Assembly: GCA_949295755.1 (NCBI GenBank)
Contig: CASFMG010000026.1
Coordinates: 1 to 21,123 of the forward strand
Direction of reading: 5' to 3'
From: an uncultured Christensenella sp.
GTDB taxonomy: Bacteria > Bacillota > Clostridia > Christensenellales > UBA1242
DNA length: 21,123 bases
Under the pieces are notes generated by a model that was not told where the DNA came from, made no database searches, and saw only the letters and a list, made by a program, of their open reading frames with translations. Below, piece by piece: positions 13,706 through 20,974 of the stretch (its first letter is position 1; every line of letters starts with the position of its first letter). The translations under genes and the position numbers were made by a program.

Positions 13706-14556
13706 TTTATATCAAGAATTTCTACATTTTCTATTTTGTTATATTTTGGATTTGAAAACGAAATCAATGACAACACTAATAAAATTGTGGACATTATCAC
13801 GTAATATATTTTATATGGAACAAAGAAACTTGATAAAAGTAAAACGACGGAAGCGATAAAATAGCCTTTTGTTCTTTTTTTGTTTAAGGCATAACTTATA
13901 AGGTCTTTAAATTCAAGTTTTGCTTCACTTTTTAATTTTGTTAAAGGGGGGAAATAGTTGTATTTTGTTAATAATTTTTCATAAATTTGATTTCCATCTA
14001 GAACATATATTTCAAGTGGAAGTTTTTGTGCAAGTTTTATTGTATTACTATCAACTTTGTTTGTACAAATTACAAGCCTTGTTGAAGTTTCTTTTTTAAT
14101 TTGATTATAAATTAAAACTAAATCATCTGTGTTAAAATCTCTGTAAATAAAATATGGGAATAGTATAATTTTCTTATTTGTGTGAAATATTTCTATAAAT
14201 TTACTTTTTTTTTGTGCTTGGTGTTTTAATTTTGCAAGTTCGTAAAAAAAATTGATGCTATAACTATCTTCCGAAAATATAAATGTATTGATGTATTGTT
14301 GTATTTTTTCATCTTCTTCTTTTAAGACGCTTTTCTTTTTTTGTTTCTTATTTCTAATAATGTTTATAGATAAATCTATCAAAATAGTGCAAATTATTGT
14401 TACGACCAAACTTAACCATATATTGTTGATAAAGTATCTACACCAAACAAAACACGCAAGGAATATAATTAAAATTCTAAAAAATGCATCAAATGTTTTA
14501 AAAAATGTGAATCGTTTCATATAATAATTATTGACCACATTATTAAGGTTAAACAT
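13702..14556 (-). CDS. Membrane protein with a possible Mrr-like nuclease-fold domain
   Basis: The 284-residue protein has two hydrophobic segments at about 20-66, a soluble middle (80-235) and two more at about 235-272. The middle contains DDLVLIYNQIKKETSTRLVICTN (about 142-164) followed by KLAQKLPLEIYVLDGNQIYEKLL, which resembles the second half of Mrr/type IV restriction domains (helix, strand with 'T-N', then I-x-L-[IV]-D-G). The catalytic Q-x-K strand expected before it reads LFPYF, so the nuclease would be inactive; the resemblance is weak and inferred. No ribosome binding site precedes ATG 14556, and the -10 candidate is nine bases away, so this may also be leaderless. Another start at codon 13 also lacks a site. 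Confidence 0.6.
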   Translation of the reverse strand: MFNLNNVVNNYYMKRFTFFKTFDAFFRILIIFLACFVWCRYFINNIWLSLVVTIICTILIDLSINIIRNKKQKKKSVLKEEDEKIQQYINTFIFSEDSYSINFFYELAKLKHQAQKKSKFIEIFHTNKKIILFPYFIYRDFNTDDLVLIYNQIKKETSTRLVICTNKVDSNTIKLAQKLPLEIYVLDGNQIYEKLLTKYNYFPPLTKLKSEAKLEFKDLISYALNKKRTKGYFIASVVLLLSSFFVPYKIYYVIMSTILLVLSLISFSNPKYNKIENVEILDIN

Positions 14557-14560
14557 TAAA

Positions 14561-14589
14561 TTGACACTATACTGTTTTTTTGATAAACT
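14561..14589 (+). promoter_or_regulatory. Promoter of rsfS
   Basis: -35 TTGACA (14561-14566), 17-base spacer, -10 TAAACT (14584-14589). The predicted start is near 14596, leaving a leader that contains the CGGAG site before ATG 14620. It overlaps the possible divergent -10 at 14566-14571. Confidence 0.65.
14566..14571 (-). promoter_or_regulatory. Possible -10 box for the minus-strand membrane protein
   Basis: TATAGT (minus strand, 14571-14566) lies nine bases before ATG 14556. No good -35 hexamer is seen at 16-18 bases upstream, so this is weak. Confidence 0.35.
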
Positions 14590-14619
14590 ATATCAGTATA
14601 ATTAAATTACGGAGTTTTT

Positions 14620-14961
14620 ATGGATATTGATGAATTATGTTTAAATATGGCAAATAAATTAGTTGAATTAAAAGCAACAAATGTTGTTGTTTTAGATATA
14701 GAAAATAAATCTAAAATTGCAAAAAGAATGATTATTTGTTCGTGCAATGATAATCAAGAAACAAAACATTTGGCAAATGCTATTAAAGATGATTATAAAG
14801 AAATTCTACCTTGTTTGCATATTGATGGAAGTTTTAAAGGAGTTTGGATTTCACTAGATTTTAAAGACATTTTTATAAATATTTTTACAAAAGAAACAAG
14901 GTTAAAATACAATATAGAAAAATTATGGAAAGACAATAAAAATTTTATAGAAATAAAATAA
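14620..14961 (+). CDS. rsfS: Ribosomal silencing factor RsfS
   Basis: The 113-residue protein binds uL14 on the 50S subunit and blocks joining with 30S in slow growth. The family features visible are LVELKATNVVVLDI, a MIICSCND strand, the ETKHLANAI helix (residues about 47-55), and WISLDFKDIFINIFTKETRLKYNIEKLW, the signature C-terminal half. GGAG at 14611-14614 lies five bases before the ATG. It is normally downstream of nadD and yqeK near obg; here it is separate, after an inverted gene, and has its own promoter. Confidence 0.93.
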   Translation: MDIDELCLNMANKLVELKATNVVVLDIENKSKIAKRMIICSCNDNQETKHLANAIKDDYKEILPCLHIDGSFKGVWISLDFKDIFINIFTKETRLKYNIEKLWKDNKNFIEIK

Positions 14962-14970
14962 AATTAGGTA

Positions 14971-14999
14971 TTGACTTAGTACTCGTGTTGTTTTATAAT
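14971..14999 (+). promoter_or_regulatory. Near-consensus promoter of gene 15022
   Basis: -35 TTGACT (14971-14976), 17-base spacer, perfect -10 TATAAT (14994-14999). The start site would be near 15006, which puts the in-frame ATG at 15004 outside or at the very edge of the transcript and favours ATG 15022. Confidence 0.85.
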
Positions 15000-15021
15000 T
15001 TATATGAAAATAGGAGTGATT

Positions 15022-16119
15022 ATGAAAAAAAGAAATATAGCACTTTTGGTGGCAGGAATTGCACTCGCAGCAGTTTTTGGTGTTGCTAGTGCAGGTATTG
15101 GTTTTTTTGTTTCAGGTCTTGCACCAATTGTAAAACTTGTTTTGTTTGATTTGGCAATACTTAGTGCTGGTTTGGGTATTTTTGATCTAGTAACATTATC
15201 TTCTTCTTTAGTCACTGGATATGTTAAAAGAAAGTTGGCTAAAAAGAAAGAAGCTGATTCTTTTGCACAACTTGTTTTGGATCAAGAAATGCTAACAAAT
15301 GATAACCAAAATCAAAATCAATTGTCAAAAGATTTGGCAAAAAGTATGGAATACAATGCTGACAACAAAGATCCGGGATATTTAGGTGATAAGTATGGTT
15401 ATGGCGAAACTAATGAGCAAACTATGTTAAAAAATCAACAACAAGGATATGGAGTAAGTAGTGCTTTTGCTAAGAGATTTAATACGAAAAGACAAAGAAA
15501 AATAGATAGAAAAGTTAAAAAAATCAATAATTCTATAAAAGAAAAAAGTACAAATAGTTCAACTAATATGTCTGGACCTTATGAATATAATTCTGTTATT
15601 CATATTAATTCTATAAATAAAGATGTTATTGATCATAGGACTGGTGCAAAGTTATATAGTAAGGATAATTTAGAAGAATTTAAAGAACTTGTTGAATCAA
15701 ATGAATCAATAAAAAGTAGATATAAAGACAAAAAGAATAGACGTAATTTTGGTCATGTGGTATCAATACAAGGAGCTAAGATTAAAGGTACTTATGTTAA
15801 ATCTAATGCTACTGATCAAATGTATAACTATACACATTTGCTTTTAAATGACTTTAAAGAAATGATTGAAAATGATAAAGAAATAGGTACTGACAATAAA
15901 GAGAAACGTATTAAAGAAAAGTATTTTCCTATTAACCTGGAATTAAGGAATTATAAAAATAGTTCTTCATATTCATCTAAAAGTTTAAGCATAAAAGATA
16001 AATCAGAATTAGAAAAATACATCCAAGATTTAAAAAATCCTGAGTATTCAAATTTTAAACAAAACAAACAAAAATTCAAACAAATTGAAAATATAGATTA
16101 TGACTTTACGCAAAAATAA
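15022..16119 (+). CDS. Unknown membrane-anchored protein with a charged cytoplasmic region
   Basis: ATG 15022 is chosen for its TAGGAGTG site and the position of the promoter. The product has 365 residues and I do not recognise it. Two hydrophobic segments at about 6-31 and 33-60 form a hairpin, followed by basic VKRKLAKKKEA, so the rest is probably cytoplasmic. It contains a Gln/Asn-rich linker (TNDNQNQNQLS), a region of Arg/Lys repeats (KRFNTKRQRKIDRKVKKINN) and a Lys/Asn-rich C-terminal third with short strand-helix patterns. Its own near-consensus promoter and terminator make it monocistronic and probably well expressed. No known motif; possibly lineage-specific. Confidence 0.72.
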   Translation: MKKRNIALLVAGIALAAVFGVASAGIGFFVSGLAPIVKLVLFDLAILSAGLGIFDLVTLSSSLVTGYVKRKLAKKKEADSFAQLVLDQEMLTNDNQNQNQLSKDLAKSMEYNADNKDPGYLGDKYGYGETNEQTMLKNQQQGYGVSSAFAKRFNTKRQRKIDRKVKKINNSIKEKSTNSSTNMSGPYEYNSVIHINSINKDVIDHRTGAKLYSKDNLEEFKELVESNESIKSRYKDKKNRRNFGHVVSIQGAKIKGTYVKSNATDQMYNYTHLLLNDFKEMIENDKEIGTDNKEKRIKEKYFPINLELRNYKNSSSYSSKSLSIKDKSELEKYIQDLKNPEYSNFKQNKQKFKQIENIDYDFTQK

Positions 16120-16146
16120 ATTATAATCATAAAATTATTCTAAAAT

Positions 16147-16170
16147 AAAAAGCCTATTAAGGCTTTTTTT
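16147..16170 (+). terminator. Intrinsic terminator after gene 15022
   Basis: AAAAAGCCT (16147-16155) pairs with AGGCTTTTT (16160-16168) around an ATTA loop, followed by more T. Confidence 0.92.
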
Positions 16171-16185
16171 ATACATAATAATCGA

Positions 16186-16214
16186 TTGACGATTATTTAT
16201 TATAAGTGTATAAT
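16186..16214 (+). promoter_or_regulatory. Consensus promoter of lgt with an inverted repeat over the -35 (probable leaderless mRNA)
   Basis: -35 TTGACG (16186-16191), 17-base spacer, perfect -10 TATAAT (16209-16214). The first transcribed base should be about 16221, which is the A of the ATG. A perfect inverted repeat, AATAATCG (16177-16184) and CGATTATT (16190-16197), straddles the -35 box and could be an operator. Confidence 0.85.
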
Positions 16215-16220
16215 CAATTT

Positions 16221-17015
16221 ATGTTTTTAGTTAGCAAAGGATTTAATCTATTTGGTTTAAATGTAAATTACTATGGACTCATTATTGCAATAGGAATGAT
16301 TGTTGCAATATTAGTTGTATGCAAAATAAGTAAATTTCGAAATCTTAAACCTGACGATATATACTTAACAGCATTATATGTTTTGCCACTATCAATTGTT
16401 GGTGCAAGACTGTATTTTGTGGCATTTAGCGAACACTCATTCACTTTTTGGGAGATTTTTAAAATCTGGGAAGGTGGAATGGCTATTTACGGGGGTGTTA
16501 TAGGAGGCACACTCGGTGTTTTGTTGTTTTGTATTATTCATAAAAAAAATTTTATTGATGTTGCAGATATTGCCGTTGTTGGGTTAATTTTAGGTCAGGC
16601 AATAGGTAGAATTGGTTGCTATTTTGGTGGTTGTTGTTATGGTGTTGAAGTTACAAATGATGCTTTTATGTGGTTTCCGATTGCTACTCAAATTGATGGT
16701 GTTTGGCATTATTCAACTTTTTTTTATGAAAGTCTTTGTAATTTTATAATTTTTGGTGTTTTTATTTATCTTATAAAAAAAATAAAAACTCGTGGAGTAA
16801 TGACTTGTTTATATCTTATTTGTTATGGAACTATTAGGTGTGTAATTGAAACATTTAGAGGAGATAGTTTATTTATTGGACCAATAAAAGTTTCACAATT
16901 TTTAAGTGGTTTACTTATTTTAACTGGTATAATTTTATTGATTGTTATTTACACTATTAAAAACAAAAAGAAGGGAAAAATAGTTGAAAATAACAATATT
17001 TCTAAAAATACTTAA
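16221..17015 (+). CDS. lgt: Prolipoprotein diacylglyceryl transferase
   Basis: This membrane enzyme transfers diacylglycerol from phosphatidylglycerol to the lipobox cysteine of prolipoproteins. From ATG 16221 it has 264 residues and about seven membrane segments. An upstream in-frame GTG at 16206 is rejected because it precedes the -10 box. Recognisable parts are VNYYGLIIAIG near the start, VGARLYFV, EGGMAIYGGVIGG (the HGG-like region) and GQAIGRIGCYFGGCCYG, the Cys-rich clostridial variant of the Lgt signature, then YES and IRCVIETFRGD. There is no ribosome binding site and the ATG is at the predicted transcript start. It overlaps the next gene. Confidence 0.95.
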   Translation: MFLVSKGFNLFGLNVNYYGLIIAIGMIVAILVVCKISKFRNLKPDDIYLTALYVLPLSIVGARLYFVAFSEHSFTFWEIFKIWEGGMAIYGGVIGGTLGVLLFCIIHKKNFIDVADIAVVGLILGQAIGRIGCYFGGCCYGVEVTNDAFMWFPIATQIDGVWHYSTFFYESLCNFIIFGVFIYLIKKIKTRGVMTCLYLICYGTIRCVIETFRGDSLFIGPIKVSQFLSGLLILTGIILLIVIYTIKNKKKGKIVENNNISKNT

Positions 17016-17463
17016 TGTGTTTTTATTTGGATTATACTCATTTTGTCTTTTTAATAGTGAACTAAGACAAGTATGGTTTTCATTATTTATTTTGTTTTTA
17101 TCCATACCAATTCTTGTTAAAAGTGCGTATTTTGTACAGGATTCAAAATTATGGTTAGGCAGTTTTTTGTTATTTGTTTCTATTTTTAACATTTATATCC
17201 ATTTTTACGGTTTAAGTTTTAGAATTGTTTATCCTGTGTATATTTTAATTTTTGGATTATCTTCTTTTCTTGTTTTTGCGATTTTTCGCCAAAATATTCA
17301 CTTAAAAGTGTTTGTAATATGCATTTTTGAAGTGCTATTATTAAGTATATATAAGTTTGCCTATATAACAACTATTGAATTTATTTTTATTCAAAGTATA
17401 TTTGTTCTTTTTGTTATTACAAATATGCTAGTAAGGGCAAAAATAAATACTAGGAGTAATTAA
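16984..17463 (+). CDS. Polytopic membrane protein of unknown function
   Basis: The 159-residue protein starts at TTG 16984 behind AAGGGAAAAA and overlaps lgt by 32 bases. It is almost wholly hydrophobic, with about six predicted membrane segments separated by very short loops, and ends in a basic RAKINTRSN tail. No family is recognised. It lies between lgt and a DivIVA-like gene with one base to the next start region, so it probably belongs to the lgt unit and may act in the cell envelope. A later start is possible, since TTG starts are uncommon. Confidence 0.68.
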   Translation: MKITIFLKILNVFLFGLYSFCLFNSELRQVWFSLFILFLSIPILVKSAYFVQDSKLWLGSFLLFVSIFNIYIHFYGLSFRIVYPVYILIFGLSSFLVFAIFRQNIHLKVFVICIFEVLLLSIYKFAYITTIEFIFIQSIFVLFVITNMLVRAKINTRSN

Positions 17464-17464
17464 A

Positions 17465-18286
17465 ATGAATTTTACATCATCTAAAAACGGATACAATAAA
17501 AAAGAAGTGGATTTGTATATCGATGACTTAACTACAAAAATTAACGATTTAGAACGCAATACTAACAAATTAAATGATGAATTGCAAAAATTTAAAAACA
17601 GAGATAAAGAAATACAAGATAAAGGCAATAGCATTTCCATTGCTCTTACTGCTGCTGTTGAAAAAGCAAAACAAATTGAAAAAAGTTCTAATAATGTCTA
17701 TAAGTTAAAAATTCAGCAAATCAATTTGTTATACTCTAAGTGGGAAAAATTACTAAATATTATTTTAAGTAAATATCCACAAATCGAAGAAGTTGAAAAT
17801 GTTAAAGAACTTTTGGCAGAATTTAAAGACAATATAAAATCTACTCTTAAAGATGACTATAAACTTTGTTCAATAACTTCACCTGTTCAAACTGACAATG
17901 ATACAATAAGATTGTTGCTTGGAAAACTTAGTACTTATTCAAAGTCCGAACCTAAAAGAGTTGTAAAAGTTGAAAGGAAACAGTTGCCAAAAGATATGCA
18001 AAATAGCCAAACGGAACTTGCTAGAATAGAGGATAAAGCACCACTTATTAAACCAATTTATAATGAAACAATTAAAGATAACGAAAAGTATGAAGATTTA
18101 GCAGATAAATTTTTGCAAGAAGACACAAGTGACAATAATGCATATGCAAATATAATTACTTCAAAAGTGAAAACAATTCCAGAAGTTAATGAATCGGGTT
18201 TTGATTTAAAAGAAGCAATTAATCCAAAAGAAGACTTAGATGAAATTATGAAAGCATTTGATTTTTTTAATGATAATGATAAATAA
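17465..18286 (+). CDS. DivIVA-like coiled-coil protein
   Basis: The 273-residue protein begins with MNFTSSKNGYNKKEVDLYIDD, matching the DivIVA/GpsB N-terminal motif (F-x-x-x-x-x-GYnxxEVDxYI), followed by coiled-coil heptads (LTTKINDLERNTNKLNDELQ and on through residue 110). The C-terminal half is low-complexity and acidic. DivIVA-like proteins recruit partners to poles and division sites; here the role is inferred. TAGGAG (17451-17456) lies nine bases before ATG 17465. It is the last gene of the lgt unit, and the preceding membrane protein could be its partner. Confidence 0.78.
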   Translation: MNFTSSKNGYNKKEVDLYIDDLTTKINDLERNTNKLNDELQKFKNRDKEIQDKGNSISIALTAAVEKAKQIEKSSNNVYKLKIQQINLLYSKWEKLLNIILSKYPQIEEVENVKELLAEFKDNIKSTLKDDYKLCSITSPVQTDNDTIRLLLGKLSTYSKSEPKRVVKVERKQLPKDMQNSQTELARIEDKAPLIKPIYNETIKDNEKYEDLADKFLQEDTSDNNAYANIITSKVKTIPEVNESGFDLKEAINPKEDLDEIMKAFDFFNDNDK

Positions 18287-18304
18287 AAAGTAATGTAAAT
18301 ATAT

Positions 18305-18333
18305 TTGACTTATTTGATTTTTAATCTTAACAT
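18305..18333 (+). promoter_or_regulatory. Promoter of the GLUG protein gene (probable leaderless mRNA)
   Basis: -35 TTGACT (18305-18310), 17-base spacer, -10 TAACAT (18328-18333). The predicted start is about 18340-18342, at ATG 18342. Confidence 0.75.
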
Positions 18334-18341
18334 ATATGTGT

Positions 18342-20159
18342 ATGGATGTTTTTAAAAATACAAAAAAAATTATTTTTTTTAAAATAGCATATTTTATTGT
18401 ATTTTTATTGTGGATACTTACTTTTTTTGTGGTTGTTATAACATCTTTTGATGAGGAGGTAAAAGCATTAAAAGTGTTACCTGTTAGTTTGTCTTTAGAT
18501 GGAGAAGGAACACGATGTAATCCATATTTAATATCTCAAGTGGGTGATTTTGGTTATTTAAAAAATAATCCGGGATATTATTATAAACTTTTGAATGATA
18601 TTGATTTATCTGAGTACAAAATTAGCACAATTGATGAATTTACTGGCGAATTAGATGGTAATAATATGTGTATTATTTTACCAAAAATGACAAACAGTTT
18701 AATTAACACTTTAACGGGGACTATAAAAAATATAACTATAAATATAAATATAAATTTAGAAATTTCAACTAATATTATTGACAATTATAATTTTGGCGCT
18801 TTAGCGAATGAAATGTCTCTAAACAGTTGTCTTTCTAATGTAAAAATGACGGGCACGTTATCCTTTTCTGCCATTTTTTCTTCTTGGCAAGGTGGCGCTA
18901 CGTCAATAATTAAAATTGGCGGATTTGTTGGTAATGTAAAAGATAATTATGTTTTTTCATATTGCATAAATAATATTGAAATCAATGCATCAGTTACAAA
19001 TAATTCAAGAGTTATAATAGGTAAACAAAATAATTTTTACATATATGTTGGTGGCATTGTTGGATATGCTGATGGATCAGGCAAATTATCTCAATGTGGA
19101 AATACCAATCAAGTAAAAGGTTTAATATATAAGTCAAATAATAGTTATTCATATGTAGGTGGTGTTGCAGGGCATTATTCAGGTAAGAATACTATTCAAG
19201 AGTGTTATAATACCGGTAATATAACAAGTGGGGACAATGCATCATTTTCATCTTATGCGGGTGGCATTGTTGCTTATGCTGATACAAAGTTAATACAGTA
19301 TTGTTATAATTCTGGTAACATATCTGCATTGGCAAAAACTCAAACATCTACTTCTTATATAAAAAGATCAAATAGAACAACTGTGGAGCAAAGAATAGAT
19401 AATAATTATATGGGAAATCCAGATGAAGAGAAGTGGTGGTACAGTAATTTATTTTATTCATTTGTTTTGGGACCGGTTTTTTTAGGGCAAGGATTAAGTG
19501 AACCTTTTACATTGACCGAATATGAATATGATTATTACACAATTTATAGATATCCTAACATAACTAAAAAAGAATACGAAACAAAAGCTTATGCAGGTGG
19601 TATAGTCGGATTTTCAAATGATTCATTAAATATAAATGATTGTTTTAACAAAGGAAATGTTAAAGGTGGCACAAAATATACTCAATGTTATAATAAAGTT
19701 TTATTTTGTGTAAAATGGAGTACATATGCTGCGACTCCAGATTATTATAAAAAAGAATATTATGGTGGAGTAAAATTAAATCGATTGGGAGATAATTTTT
19801 ATGTTACCAAAACTTTTTATTTTAATCAAATAGATAAGAAATATCTTGGTAACATAAATGGAAATGTTTTGGCAACAAATAATCGTTGTGCTAATAGTGG
19901 TTCTTTGCAACCTGATAGTAAAATATCAGTTGGTATACAACCAAATAACACATTTCAGGTTAATGGTGTTGTGACCAATACGACTTTTAGTATTATTGAA
20001 TTTGAAGGAAATTATATCTTAAAACCTAGTTCGACTTACAGTGATATAGTTGACAAAACTAATGGTATAGAAGTTAGTTCTCAATTAGTTACTATAGATG
20101 GTAAAAGTTATGCTTCCGGAGAAAAAAAAGAATATAAAAAATATTTTAGATTTTACTAA
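18342..20159 (+). CDS. GLUG-repeat surface protein, likely truncated by a frameshift
   Basis: From ATG 18342 the protein has 605 residues; the ATG at 18336 lies only two bases after the -10 box and is rejected. A hydrophobic segment at about 10-34 acts as a signal anchor. The opening SLDGEGTRCNPYLIS... with YYKLLNDIDLSEY is the usual lead-in of GLUG proteins. At least five repeats follow (GGFVGNV, YVGGIVGYADGS, YVGGVAGHYSG, YAGGIVAYAD, YAGGIVGFSND), each paired with a downstream CxN(x)GN strand such as ECYNTGN. Such proteins are usually exported and bind other cells or polymers. The frame stops at 20157-20159 soon after A8 at 20122-20129, where the continuation moves to another frame. Confidence 0.82.
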   Translation: MDVFKNTKKIIFFKIAYFIVFLLWILTFFVVVITSFDEEVKALKVLPVSLSLDGEGTRCNPYLISQVGDFGYLKNNPGYYYKLLNDIDLSEYKISTIDEFTGELDGNNMCIILPKMTNSLINTLTGTIKNITINININLEISTNIIDNYNFGALANEMSLNSCLSNVKMTGTLSFSAIFSSWQGGATSIIKIGGFVGNVKDNYVFSYCINNIEINASVTNNSRVIIGKQNNFYIYVGGIVGYADGSGKLSQCGNTNQVKGLIYKSNNSYSYVGGVAGHYSGKNTIQECYNTGNITSGDNASFSSYAGGIVAYADTKLIQYCYNSGNISALAKTQTSTSYIKRSNRTTVEQRIDNNYMGNPDEEKWWYSNLFYSFVLGPVFLGQGLSEPFTLTEYEYDYYTIYRYPNITKKEYETKAYAGGIVGFSNDSLNINDCFNKGNVKGGTKYTQCYNKVLFCVKWSTYAATPDYYKKEYYGGVKLNRLGDNFYVTKTFYFNQIDKKYLGNINGNVLATNNRCANSGSLQPDSKISVGIQPNNTFQVNGVVTNTTFSIIEFEGNYILKPSSTYSDIVDKTNGIEVSSQLVTIDGKSYASGEKKEYKKYFRFY

Positions 20160-20472
20160 AAAGTATATTGCATCACAGTTGTATTTAGAAATTGATACAT
20201 TATTAGGTTATAGAAATCTAAACACATATGGTGGTTATGGATATTCTGTTTGTGGGTTTAAATCGTATGATCAAAAATTAGATAAAAATGGTGTTTTTAA
20301 TGAGTTTTTAATTTTTGATATGAATGCTCTTAATTTACCAAATCCAATATATGATGATAATACATATAAATTTTTATCTATTAATAATTTAAACAAAAAT
20401 TATTTTGCACAAGATGATGACATTAACAATGGCGAAATATTTTTAAAATGTTTTTATTGGGAATATGCTTAA
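20098..20472 (+). pseudogene. C-terminal continuation of the GLUG protein in a shifted frame
   Basis: The open frame runs to TAA 20470-20472, but it has no ribosome binding site. Its end, KNYFAQDDDINNGEIFLKCFYWE, looks like the closing segment of GLUG proteins (a DxxINxGxPxLKxFYW-like pattern). It overlaps the 18342 gene by 62 bases in a different frame. Removing one A from the A8 run at 20122-20129 would join the two frames. So it is more likely a continuation of that gene than a separate gene. Whether the shift is a mutation, a sequencing error or slippage in the A-run is not decided by the sequence. Confidence 0.68.
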
Positions 20473-20474
20473 AT

Positions 20475-20496
20475 AAAAAATGCTATAGCATTTTTT
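20475..20496 (+). terminator. Intrinsic terminator after the GLUG region
   Basis: AAAAAATGC (20475-20483) pairs with GCATTTTTT (20488-20496) around a four-base loop; the whole segment is palindromic. Confidence 0.88.
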
Positions 20497-20890
20497 ATTT
20501 TATTTAATCACTGTAAAGTTAGTAAAAATAAACATTAATGAATGAAAAAAAATTTTTTATTATATATTTATTATATAAGGAACAATTAGCATTCAAAGAT
20601 AGTTATAAATGGACTTTTATATTTTGATGCTAGGGATAAAATCCATATGTTAAAAATATTATTTATTTAAAAATATTTAAAAAAAATTACTTAAACAACT
20701 TGTTATTATATAAAAAAAGGGAAGTATTAGTAAAAAAAAATAAATTTTTACACATTTCTTATAAATAATAATCAAACTTATAAAATATAACAATTGCAAT
20801 AGCAAAGTGTAACAACTTATTTACTTTTTAGTAATTTATTTAAGAAATCTAAAAGCAAACAAATCAATACAACTAACCGGTGTGTTTAAG
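20497..20890. other. Non-coding AT-rich spacer
   Basis: No gene, tRNA, rRNA segment or clear repeat was recognised in this stretch. It is very AT-rich with stop codons in all frames; short hairpins are possible (for example around 20610-20650), but none is convincing. Confidence 0.6.
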
Positions 20891-20968
20891 AAAAAACGGA
20901 AAAAAGATGAAAAAAGTTAAAAAAAAGTTAAAAAAGTCGTTGACAATGAAAGGTGTATGTGTTAATAT
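20891..20968 (+). promoter_or_regulatory. Strong promoter with phased A-tracts (UP-like element)
   Basis: -35 TTGACA (20940-20945), 17-base spacer, -10 TAATAT (20963-20968). Upstream A-tracts start at 20891, 20900, 20910, 20919 and 20930, about one helical turn apart, giving bent DNA of the kind found above rRNA and other very strong promoters. Confidence 0.8.
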
Positions 20969-20974
20969 TTGTAT

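Noticed and set aside
15004..15021. ATG start at 15004 for the membrane-anchored protein
   Set aside because: It lies at or before the predicted transcript start; ATG 15022 has a good ribosome binding site.
16206..16220. GTG start for lgt at 16206
   Set aside because: It lies upstream of and across the -10 box (16209-16214), so it would not be in the transcript.
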